From a virus, in IMG/VR virus record IMGVR_UViG_3300031951_009594, positions 1-21,379 of that record: a DNA stretch of 21,379 nucleotides; one strand, 5' to 3'. A program made the translations under genes and the position numbers. Shown in pieces: positions 6,913-13,798 of the stretch (its first letter is position 1; each line of letters opens with the position of its first letter). Below the pieces are notes generated by a model. It had not been told where the DNA came from. It ran no database searches and saw nothing but the letters and a program-made list of their open reading frames with translations.

Positions 6913-8267
6913 TAAATTCACAAAATCTCGTAAATAAAATTTGTGCTTGCATAAGCGGGGGCGGGCTTACAGCGTTACAAACTTGCCAAACAAACGGTGC
7001 CCTAACTATTCTAAGTAATCCTGTATCTAGCGTAGCAAGTTTTGCTAACTTGCCAAACGCAGTAACATACGCAGGAAGACTGATATATGTTAATGATGAA
7101 AACCGCTATTATCACGCGGTAGACGGATATTGGTTTAATAATCTCACTAGTGAAGTTTTTAACTATCGCCCAGACATTTATGCTTGGGGATATAATGCCA
7201 CAGGTGGGCTTGGCGACGGAACCGTAGTCAACAGATCTTCTCCAGTATCAGTCGTTGGCGGCTTTACAGATTGGTGTAATGTAAGTGCCGGATACCTCCA
7301 CGGTTTAGGTGTTCGTACTAATGGAACCGCTTGGGCATGGGGGAATGGGTCATGCGGGCGTCTCGGTGATAACACATCGGTGAATAAATCTTCTCCAGTA
7401 TCAGTTGTTGGCGGCTTTACAGACTGGTGTCAAGTGAGCGCTGGGAACGCTCATAGTCTAGGTGTTCGTACTAACGGAACTGCTTGGGCATGGGGTCCTG
7501 GGACATACGGTCGCCTCGGTGACAACAGCACAGTTTCCAGATCATCTCCAGTATCAGTTGTTGGCGGCTTTACAGACTGGAGTCAAGTAAGCGCTGGGGG
7601 CAGTCACAGTCTAGGTATTCGACGAAATGGAACGACTTGGGCATGGGGGAATGGGTCATGCGGGCGTCTCGGTGACGGAACAACAGTTGCTAAATCTTCT
7701 CCTGTGTCAGTCGTTGGTGGATTTACAGACTGGTGCCAAGTAAGCGCTGGGCGCGGCATATTGGGCACTCACAGTCTAGGTGTTCGTACTAATGGAACTG
7801 CATGGGCTTGGGGGGATGGAACATGCGGTCGCCTTGGTAATAATACAATAGTCAACAGATCTTCCCCAGTATCAGTCGTTGGCGGCTTTACCGACTGGTG
7901 TCAGGTTAGTGCCGGAGCAAATCATAGTCTAGGTGTTCGACAGAACGGGACCGCTTGGGCTTGGGGAACTGCATTCTGCGGCGTTCTTGGCGACAACACG
8001 ATAGTTTCAAAATCTTCTCCAGTGTCAGTCGTCGGCGGGTTCACGGACTGGTGTCAAGTAAGCGCAGGCGAAACTCATAATCTAGGATTAAGAACTAATG
8101 GAACACTGTGGGCGTGGGGACAGGGTTCAACTGGTCGTCTAGGGGATAATACTATTACAGCTAAGTCTTCGCCAGTGTCAATCGTAGGTGGACTAACTGG
8201 CTGGTGTCAAATAAGCGCTAACCTTTGCTCTAGCATGGCTATTCGCCAATCACGGAAAGGATTTTAA
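6909..8267 (+). CDS. RCC1-type seven-bladed beta-propeller tail protein, copy 5
   Basis: 452 residues, ATGA-coupled to copy 4. Residues 1-89 form the N-terminal module (SVASFANLPNAVTYAGRLIYV, then NRYYHAVDGYW). Seven blades start at residue 90. Its blades are the most uniform in the array. Blades 2 and 4 share NGSCGRLGD and a 40-bp identical DNA block. Blade 4 carries a four-residue insertion in the second variable loop (SAGRGILGTHSLG). Blade 5 shares a 62-bp identical block with blade 5 of copy 1, and blade 6 a 51-bp block with blade 6 of copy 1. Blade 7 QGSTGRLGD and the C-terminal KGF match copy 1, so copies 1 and 5 look like close relatives or exchange partners. Confidence 0.85.
   Translation: MINSQNLVNKICACISGGGLTALQTCQTNGALTILSNPVSSVASFANLPNAVTYAGRLIYVNDENRYYHAVDGYWFNNLTSEVFNYRPDIYAWGYNATGGLGDGTVVNRSSPVSVVGGFTDWCNVSAGYLHGLGVRTNGTAWAWGNGSCGRLGDNTSVNKSSPVSVVGGFTDWCQVSAGNAHSLGVRTNGTAWAWGPGTYGRLGDNSTVSRSSPVSVVGGFTDWSQVSAGGSHSLGIRRNGTTWAWGNGSCGRLGDGTTVAKSSPVSVVGGFTDWCQVSAGRGILGTHSLGVRTNGTAWAWGDGTCGRLGNNTIVNRSSPVSVVGGFTDWCQVSAGANHSLGVRQNGTAWAWGTAFCGVLGDNTIVSKSSPVSVVGGFTDWCQVSAGETHNLGLRTNGTLWAWGQGSTGRLGDNTITAKSSPVSIVGGLTGWCQISANLCSSMAIRQSRKGF
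7330..7369 (+). repeat. 40-bp exact direct repeat, partner at 7636-7675
   Basis: Blades 2 and 4 of copy 5 share 40 identical bases covering WAWGNGSCGRLG, including the first variable loop. They lie two repeat units (306 bp) apart in the same gene. Confidence 0.8.
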
Positions 8268-9602
8268 ATGGCTACGCAAGATGACATAAACAACTTTACT
8301 TCTAGTAATTCTGTCGGATGCTTTTTAAAGCTAGCAGCACAAACATACGTTGATACTACGAATAGAAGTATTTCTGTTGCGACCGTAGACGATCTTCCGG
8401 ACTTAAGCGGTAATACTATTATACCAGGAACTATATTTTACGTTGAAAGTTTGGGTGTTCCAGTAATTGCGCAAGTCGGGTGCTGGAGCGGATTGGATAA
8501 CCGTCAGTTAAGAAGCGATTTTAATACGAATTTAATTTACGCGTGGGGGTTTCCTACTTCAGGACGCCTAGGTGATAATACTACTGTGTCTAAATCTTCT
8601 CCAGTGTTAGTCGCTGGAGGGTTTAATGACTGGCAAGCAGTAAGCGGCACTGGCTCGCATGCCTTAGGCATACGTTCTAATGGAATCGCTTGGGCTTGGG
8701 GTGCTGGTACTTCTGGAGAACTTGGTGATAATACAACAGTTGATAAATCTTCTCCAGTGTCAGTCGTTGGTGGCTTTACAGACTGGTGTCAAGTAAGCGG
8801 TGGTGGTGTTCACAGTTTGGGTATTCGTACTAATGGAACTGCATGGGGTTGGGGCGCAAACACTTTTGGCAATATTGGTGATAACACCGGTGGTGGTAAA
8901 TCTTCTCCTGTGTCAGTCGTAGGTGGCTTTACAGACTGGTGTCAAGTGAGCGCTGGGAACGCTCACAGTCTAGGTGTTCGTACTAATGGAACTGCATGGG
9001 GTTGGGGATGTAATACTGGCGGTGGACAACTTGGCGACAACACGACAGCGACTAAATCATCACCAGTATCGGTTGTTGGCGGCTTTACAGACTGGTGCCA
9101 AGTAAGTGCGTCGGTGCACAGTCTAGGTGTTCGCCAAAATGGCACCGCCTGGGCTTGGGGGGATGGAGCATGCGGGCGTCTTGGTGATTACACTACAGTT
9201 GCTAAATCTTCTCCAGTGTTAGTCGTCGGCGGGTTCACGGACTGGTGTCAAGTAAGCGCAGCAAGATGCCATAGTCTAGGTGTTCGACAGAACGGGACCG
9301 CTTGGGCTTGGGGTCTTGGAACTGACGGCCGTCTCGGTGACAACACTGTAGCTGCCAAATCTTCTCCAGTGTCAGTCGTCGGTGGCTTTACGAACTGGTG
9401 TCAGGTGGCTACAGGCTGCACCCACAGCATAGGTGTCCGACAGAACGGAACTGTCTGGTCTTGGGGTGACAACACCTTTGGACAACTAGGTCACGGCACT
9501 TTGGTTGCTAGATCTTCTCCAGTGTCAGTTGCTGGTGGGTTAACCGGCTGGAGTCAAGTTAGCGCAGGCATAGTGTTCAGCACAGCCGTAAGAGCAGTAT
9601 AG
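8268..9602 (+). CDS. RCC1-type seven-bladed beta-propeller tail protein, copy 6
   Basis: 444 residues, starting directly after the copy 5 stop, with GAAAGGA about 8 bases upstream. The N-terminal module (1-89; SVATVDDLPDLSGNTIIPGTIFYV, then QVGCWSGLDNR) is recognisable but divergent. Seven blades begin at about residue 90 with IYAWG. Loop-length changes of one residue occur in blade 4 (CNTGGGQLGD is one longer; SASVHSLG is shorter). Blade 1 has lost the Cys of DWCQ (NDWQAVSGTG) and blade 7 has GWSQVSAG. It ends ...VFSTAVRAV. This is the last gene of the array; a run of seven T and a late-type promoter follow its stop. Function inferred as for the other copies. Confidence 0.85.
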   Translation: MATQDDINNFTSSNSVGCFLKLAAQTYVDTTNRSISVATVDDLPDLSGNTIIPGTIFYVESLGVPVIAQVGCWSGLDNRQLRSDFNTNLIYAWGFPTSGRLGDNTTVSKSSPVLVAGGFNDWQAVSGTGSHALGIRSNGIAWAWGAGTSGELGDNTTVDKSSPVSVVGGFTDWCQVSGGGVHSLGIRTNGTAWGWGANTFGNIGDNTGGGKSSPVSVVGGFTDWCQVSAGNAHSLGVRTNGTAWGWGCNTGGGQLGDNTTATKSSPVSVVGGFTDWCQVSASVHSLGVRQNGTAWAWGDGACGRLGDYTTVAKSSPVLVVGGFTDWCQVSAARCHSLGVRQNGTAWAWGLGTDGRLGDNTVAAKSSPVSVVGGFTNWCQVATGCTHSIGVRQNGTVWSWGDNTFGQLGHGTLVARSSPVSVAGGLTGWSQVSAGIVFSTAVRAV

Positions 9603-9618
9603 CATCATAGTTTTTTTG

Positions 9619-9626
9619 TATAAATA
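9619..9626 (+). promoter_or_regulatory. T4-type late promoter (TATAAATA) for the sugar operon
   Basis: A perfect TATAAATA, preceded by a T-rich stretch and followed by GAG, lies in the 131-bp gap between the propeller array and the sugar genes. The start of transcription would be near 9632. The same extended motif TATAAATAGA recurs at 20784. A weak 5-bp hairpin (GCTAT/ATAGC, 9635-9651) lies just downstream. The rest of the gap is AT-rich with no ORF. The run of seven T at 9611-9617 has no good stem in front of it, so I do not call a terminator. Confidence 0.75.
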
Positions 9627-9733
9627 GAGTAGAAGCTATTAAACTCATAGCGTCGCAAAAAGATCTTATATAAAATTTTAGACTTTTTGAGTAATTTTAA
9701 TATTACAAACTTTTAATATGAAAGGTGATTTAA

Positions 9734-10294
9734 ATGAAGATTAATCTTGGCGCTGGTGGAACGAAGCTCGATGGTTTTGTAACTCTAGATTACGACCCGC
9801 TTGAAAATCCAGACTATATCGTAGATCTGGAAAAAGACACACTGCCATTCGAAGATAGCACAGTTGAAGTTGTTATCGCTCATCACATACTCGAACATCT
9901 TGGGCCTGGTTATTTCCATTGCCTTAAAGAAATCTATCGAGTCTGTAAGCATGGAGCGACGATAGACATTCGTGTTCCGCATCATCGGCACGACTACTTC
10001 TACGACGACCCAACACATCGTAGACCAATTACTGTTGGTGGTCTTCTTCTTTTTAGTAAGAAACATAATAAACTATGCAGGGAACAAGGCGCTGCGTCAA
10101 GCAGACTCGGTGATTACTTTAAAGTTGACTTTGAGATCCTAGATTACAACTATATGCCATCTCAGCAATACCGAGATCAGTTTGTTGGTGAACCGAGAGA
10201 TGTTGTTGAAAAGTATCTTCGCGAACACAATAACATTATTGAAGAACTCTGGGTGAATTTAGTGGTGATCAAAGATGAACACGGCGGAAAATAA
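9734..10294 (+). CDS. Class I SAM-dependent methyltransferase
   Basis: 186 residues, first gene of the sugar operon, with AAAGGTG at 9721-9727 six bases from the ATG. The N-terminus INLGAGGTKLDGFVTLDYDP (3-22) is the SAM-binding glycine motif followed by the acidic strand-2 residue. Next come the DLEKDTLPFEDSTVEVVIAHHILEHL block (motifs II/III of Methyltransf_11-type enzymes) and EIYRVCKHGATIDIRVPHHRHD. The HHILEHL and VPHHRHDYFYDDPTHRRPIT segments are typical of a small family often found in phage and bacterial glycan clusters. Substrate unknown; context suggests a sugar or glycan. It overlaps the next gene by 20 nt. Confidence 0.8.
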   Translation: MKINLGAGGTKLDGFVTLDYDPLENPDYIVDLEKDTLPFEDSTVEVVIAHHILEHLGPGYFHCLKEIYRVCKHGATIDIRVPHHRHDYFYDDPTHRRPITVGGLLLFSKKHNKLCREQGAASSRLGDYFKVDFEILDYNYMPSQQYRDQFVGEPRDVVEKYLREHNNIIEELWVNLVVIKDEHGGK

Positions 10295-11624
10295 ATTTAA
10301 GATAGAAGATCTAAAACCCGTTGTAATGGATCTTCTATCTCACGAAAAACGCGAAATCGTATTTGATATTCTTAACATGTATTTTCAAAGAGCAGAGGGT
10401 ATAGGGGACTTTGATGCTCTTGGATATCTGGCACTAAAAGCAGAACACCGCGATTTGTATCTGAAATGTGCAGAAGCTGCATATACGAAGGCCGAAAGTC
10501 CTCAACAACTATACATCGCCAGATCAAACCTCTATAAAGCATATAACGCAATGAATATGCCGGATGATGCTCTATTCTATATTAATCTAAATCTGATGAT
10601 CACGCCGGATGACTTTGAGACTCAGACTCAAAAAGCGTTTAATATCGCACTCAAGGGAGATAGAACGGCGTCAGAAAAGATACTGTTAGACTTACTTGAA
10701 AAACATCCAGAGAAGCGAGAGGACATGAGAAGTGCTCTGTCGGGTAAAACGCTTCGTGAAGGAAAACTTGCAGAGGGAGTCTTGTCGTTCCTTGGGACGT
10801 TTAAGCCAAAGAGTGGCAAGTTTGATGATGCTCTTAAGATGAAGCGGTGGACCGGAGCAATTCAACCAGGTAAGACTGTCTATATAGAGGGAGAGGGAGG
10901 TATAGGTGACGAGATCATCAACATTCGCTTTTTCAAATATCTTAAAGACTTAGGAATGAGACCAATACTCTACTCGTCGTGGTCTAAGTATCGCGAAGAC
11001 ACCGTGAATATGTTTCGTAGAAATGGGTTTGAAGTAATAACTGAGTACTATTCAATTGATCGGACACAACTATGGGCACCGATGATGAGTCTTCCAGGGT
11101 ATCTCAATCTCGACGAATCTAAATTGTGGTATGGTTCGTATCTTAAACCTTTGAATGATCCAAAGAATAAAATCAATAGCACTAAGTTTAAAATTGGTAT
11201 CAAGTGTTCAGGAAATCCATACTTTTCGCAAGATGAGTATCGTAAGATACCAATCGAAAAGATGTTAGAATACTTACCAGAGAACGCAGAGATCTATTAC
11301 ATCGACAAGCAGCCAATAAATAATCCTAGAGTAATAGATCTATCGTCAAGAATAGAAACTTGGGAAGATACACTCGACTTTATTGAACAGATGGACTGTA
11401 TCGTAAGTTCGTGCACGAGCTTGGTTCATGCCGCTGGCGCTATCGGAAAAACATCTTTTGTTGTAGTTCCAATTGCGGAGTATTACATTTGGTCTACTTC
11501 CAGTAAGACGTCAAAGTCTCCTTGGTATGGAGATAACTTTCAAGTACACAAACAGACTAAAGTTCGAAGCTGGGACGAACCTCTGCAATGCGTAAATGAA
11601 CAACTTTTGAAATTGATTGGATAA
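10275..11624 (+). CDS. TPR protein fused to a GT-B (GT9/heptosyltransferase-like) domain
   Basis: 449 residues. Residues ~40-165 form a helical repeat region of TPR type (LGYLALKAEHRDLYLKCAE, YNAMNMPDDALFYINLNL, KAFNIALKGDRTASEKIL). A linker with MKRWTGAIQPGKTVYIEGEG leads into a Rossmann-like domain with EGEGGIGDEIINIRFFKYL (about 205-224), the glycine-rich N-terminal motif of GT9-like GT-B enzymes. The C-terminal half has IGIKCSGNP, a DFIEQMDCIVSSCTSLVHAAGA block (the nucleotide-sugar side of GT-B folds) and IAEYYIW...SPWYGDN. TPR-GT fusions of this type are known in bacterial glycan clusters and phages, where the TPR part may bind acceptor or partner protein. Donor and acceptor cannot be read from sequence. 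Overlaps the methyltransferase upstream by 20 nt. Confidence 0.7.
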   Translation: MNTAENKFKIEDLKPVVMDLLSHEKREIVFDILNMYFQRAEGIGDFDALGYLALKAEHRDLYLKCAEAAYTKAESPQQLYIARSNLYKAYNAMNMPDDALFYINLNLMITPDDFETQTQKAFNIALKGDRTASEKILLDLLEKHPEKREDMRSALSGKTLREGKLAEGVLSFLGTFKPKSGKFDDALKMKRWTGAIQPGKTVYIEGEGGIGDEIINIRFFKYLKDLGMRPILYSSWSKYREDTVNMFRRNGFEVITEYYSIDRTQLWAPMMSLPGYLNLDESKLWYGSYLKPLNDPKNKINSTKFKIGIKCSGNPYFSQDEYRKIPIEKMLEYLPENAEIYYIDKQPINNPRVIDLSSRIETWEDTLDFIEQMDCIVSSCTSLVHAAGAIGKTSFVVVPIAEYYIWSTSSKTSKSPWYGDNFQVHKQTKVRSWDEPLQCVNEQLLKLIG

Positions 11625-11626
11625 TT

Positions 11627-12403
11627 ATGAACAAAACATATCACTTCATAACAGGTCTGCCTCGGTCGGGTTCAACTCTGTTATCATCTATACTTCGTCA
11701 GAACCCAAGGTTTCACGCTTCAATTACTGACCCACTGGCAAGTCTAGTTAAGGGAGTTATTGAACATAGTCAAGACGCTCCTGGAATGAAATCTGAAGTT
11801 CCTGTTGAACGCAGAAAGAACCTTGTGCGGCATTTATTCGAAGGTTACTACGAAGACGTCGATAGGCCAGTAGTATTCAATACAAATAGAGCATGGACAT
11901 ACCTAACAAATGTTACTCGTGATCTCTATCCAAAATCAAAATACATAGTTTGTGTAAGGGATTTGAATTGGGTAATAGACAGCTTTGAGTCTGCCCATCG
12001 CAGAAATCCATTCTCCACAAACACGGTGACTGGTGGCGTAGGAAGTTCAGTGTATCAACGAGTAGATAGTCTTATGAAGGAAGACGGGGTTGTAGGTTTT
12101 CCATACGTTGGAATTAAGCAGGCTCTTACTGGTCATGATCAGCCACTTCTGTTCTTATTAGAATACGACTTGTTGTGCAAGCAGCCAAAAGAAATGATGA
12201 AAGCTCTTTACAACTTCATAGAAGAACCTTATTTTGAACATGATTTTAATAATGTAGAAGCTTCTTGGGATGAGTACGACGCAGAGATTGGTATTAAACT
12301 TCACGACGTTCGTAAGAAAGTTGAATTCCGCGAAAGAAAGTTTATACTTCCACCAGATATCCTTAATAAGCACGCAAATATGGAATTTTGGCGACAACTA
12401 TGA
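11627..12403 (+). CDS. PAPS-dependent sulfotransferase family protein
   Basis: 258 residues, two bases after the previous stop. The N-terminus HFITGLPRSGSTLLSSILRQ (6-25) is the 5'-phosphosulfate loop of cytosolic-type and carbohydrate sulfotransferases. YIVCVRDLNWVIDSFES (106-122) is the 3'-phosphate motif, with Arg111 and Ser119 in the expected positions. LLEYDLLCKQPKEMMKALYNFI follows in the usual place before the C-terminal region. No signal peptide or membrane anchor is visible, so it should act in the cytoplasm on host PAPS. The acceptor is unknown; glycosyltransferase and methyltransferase neighbours suggest a sugar. The stop overlaps the next start (ATGA). Confidence 0.8.
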   Translation: MNKTYHFITGLPRSGSTLLSSILRQNPRFHASITDPLASLVKGVIEHSQDAPGMKSEVPVERRKNLVRHLFEGYYEDVDRPVVFNTNRAWTYLTNVTRDLYPKSKYIVCVRDLNWVIDSFESAHRRNPFSTNTVTGGVGSSVYQRVDSLMKEDGVVGFPYVGIKQALTGHDQPLLFLLEYDLLCKQPKEMMKALYNFIEEPYFEHDFNNVEASWDEYDAEIGIKLHDVRKKVEFRERKFILPPDILNKHANMEFWRQL

Positions 12404-13026
12404 CTATAATAAAAAGAGAAGATGGTTTATATTGGCCAGAAATCGATGTCGATTCTTGCTATACATGGACTAATGTTGAATTATACACCGTAGATTCAAT
12501 AGTAGGATCTCTTAAGAATAAGCGCACAATAATTCACGCGGGTGGAAACGTTGGAGCATACACTTTAAAATTTGCCGAAGCATTCGAGACAGTTTATGTG
12601 TTTGAACCGGATGTTACAAACTTCAAGTGTCTATGCATGAATACTGCAGATCATGAAAACGTATTTCAGTTTAGAGCAGCACTAGGTAGTAAGGCATCGC
12701 AAGTTTCTATCACTAATGACACTCCAGAAAATTGCGGTACGTTTCGTGTAAAGGAAGATGGAAACATTCCTGTAATAACGATAGACAGTCTTGGATTGAC
12801 AGACATAGATTGTATACATTTAGATGTTGAAGGTTACGAAATGAATGCATTACTCGGAGCAGAGAACACTATAAAACTGCATCGTCCATTAATTGTAGTA
12901 GAATGGCTGGATCACGGTAAAAATTATGGTTGGGATAAAAAAGATATTATGAACTTTCTGCTTGATATGGGATATAATCAAATGAAACAAATCGGTTCTG
13001 ATATGATGTTTAAAAATGAAAATTGA
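12400..13026 (+). CDS. FkbM family SAM-dependent methyltransferase
   Basis: 208 residues if started at the ATG in the ATGA overlap at 12400. A TTG at 12388 in the same frame would add four residues but is unlikely. The family pattern is clear: IIHAGGNVGAYTLKFAEAF (SAM loop, 44-62), VYVFEPD (strand-2 acidic, 65-71), ITIDSLGL (126-133), IDCIHLDVEGYEMNALLGA (136-154) and LIVVEW. FkbM enzymes O-methylate sugars and other hydroxyls, and are frequent in LPS, capsule and phage glycan clusters. The length is slightly below the usual ~220-280. The last bases overlap the next gene by 11 nt. Confidence 0.85.
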   Translation: MTIIKREDGLYWPEIDVDSCYTWTNVELYTVDSIVGSLKNKRTIIHAGGNVGAYTLKFAEAFETVYVFEPDVTNFKCLCMNTADHENVFQFRAALGSKASQVSITNDTPENCGTFRVKEDGNIPVITIDSLGLTDIDCIHLDVEGYEMNALLGAENTIKLHRPLIVVEWLDHGKNYGWDKKDIMNFLLDMGYNQMKQIGSDMMFKNEN

Positions 13027-13798
13027 TATATTTTTACGAACTTGCGACGTCACAAACGTTCATACTGATTGGCGAGTTAGATACCACGGAATTGAAAAAT
13101 CAGATCTTATTGTAGGATGTGTATCATCTTTAGTAAACGCAATAAATAATACTAAAGGAATGGATATTAATCTGACGGTTCTCGACGATCATTCTTCAGA
13201 AGATACGGTTCAAAGAATCAAAGAGATCATTCAGAAAGTAGAAAATTCTAAACTAATACAACTCGATCAAAGTGGATACAATCATTCTGCTCATCAGCAG
13301 TGGATCCTTTGTAGGGATAGCAATTCGGACTTAGTGTATTCTGTTGAAGACGACTATCTTCACTGCCCCTCGGCAATACAGGAAATGGTTGACTCGTTTT
13401 ATATGTTTTGCGATAGATTGAAACGAGAAGACATAGTGATATATCCATTCGACGAGCCGTCTGAATACGATCCTCCTGCTAGAACAGACTTCATAGTCCA
13501 TGGCTCTGCTCGTCACTGGAGAACTGGAATATTTACAACAAACGTCATGATGACTACTCCAAAAATGTTTCGTGACAACTGGGAACTTTTCGAGGTTCTT
13601 GCTCTTAAGTATAACGGTGACTATCTTAATCCGAGAACGGAACACTACGAAGAGTCAAATACGATCTGGAAGATATGGCAGAGCAACAAAGCGATTAGAT
13701 TCAATCCGATCCCAAGTCTTGCATTACATATGCAATTTGAGCAACAGAAAGATCCTTTTATAGAATGGCAACAATGGTGGAAAGATTACGCAAAATGA
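13016..13798 (+). CDS. GT-A (GT2-like) glycosyltransferase, copy A
   Basis: 260 residues. The first half is a GT-A nucleotide-sugar domain: MKIDIFLRTCDV start, LTVLDDHSSEDTVQRI (54-69, the GT2-type D-D-x-S nucleotide site), then LVYSVEDDYLHCPSA (106-120) with an EDDYL in the place of the metal-binding DxD. The second half has the unusual shared block SLALHMQFEQQKDPFIEW near the C-terminus. The gene at 16351 has the same layout (TCDI, DDHSTQET, QDDYL, SIALHMQGEYERDPYVDW), so the two are paralogues. The gene has no own Shine-Dalgarno and is probably coupled to the upstream gene through an 11-nt overlap. Sugar specificity not readable. Confidence 0.75.
   Translation: MKIDIFLRTCDVTNVHTDWRVRYHGIEKSDLIVGCVSSLVNAINNTKGMDINLTVLDDHSSEDTVQRIKEIIQKVENSKLIQLDQSGYNHSAHQQWILCRDSNSDLVYSVEDDYLHCPSAIQEMVDSFYMFCDRLKREDIVIYPFDEPSEYDPPARTDFIVHGSARHWRTGIFTTNVMMTTPKMFRDNWELFEVLALKYNGDYLNPRTEHYEESNTIWKIWQSNKAIRFNPIPSLALHMQFEQQKDPFIEWQQWWKDYAK

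Larger units (their letters stand above)
1113..9602 (+). repeat. 42-unit RCC1-type repeat array spread over six genes (about 153-bp unit)
   Basis: Each of the six genes has exactly seven units of about 51 codons. The framework is built from G.LGD, V.KSSPVSVVGG, FTDWCQVSAG, HSLGVR, NGTAWAWG. Two positions vary strongly in every unit: four residues after AWG, and two or three residues after SAG. The array is interrupted by the non-repeat gene at 4905-5546 and by the N-terminal module of each copy. The high identity at DNA level makes the region a likely substrate for homologous recombination and a likely place for short-read assembly errors. Confidence 0.9.

Noticed and set aside
849-9602. Diversity-generating retroelement producing the variable loops
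   Set aside because: No reverse transcriptase gene, no template repeat and no adenine-biased substitution pattern visible; the variation is spread over 42 blades and fits recombination better.
849-9602. CRISPR-like or satellite repeat array
   Set aside because: The regular ~153-bp unit is fully explained by coding of the 51-residue RCC1-type repeat in open frames.
849-9602. Eukaryotic RCC1 gene or eukaryotic contamination
   Set aside because: Genes are intron-free, overlapping, with bacterial-type ribosome sites and fibre-type N-terminal modules, and sit among phage structural genes.
9603-9617. Rho-independent terminator at the T7 run after the last propeller gene
   Set aside because: No convincing GC-rich stem directly before the T run.
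12388-12399. TTG at 12388 as start of the FkbM gene
   Set aside because: The ATG at 12400 makes the ATGA overlap used throughout this operon.
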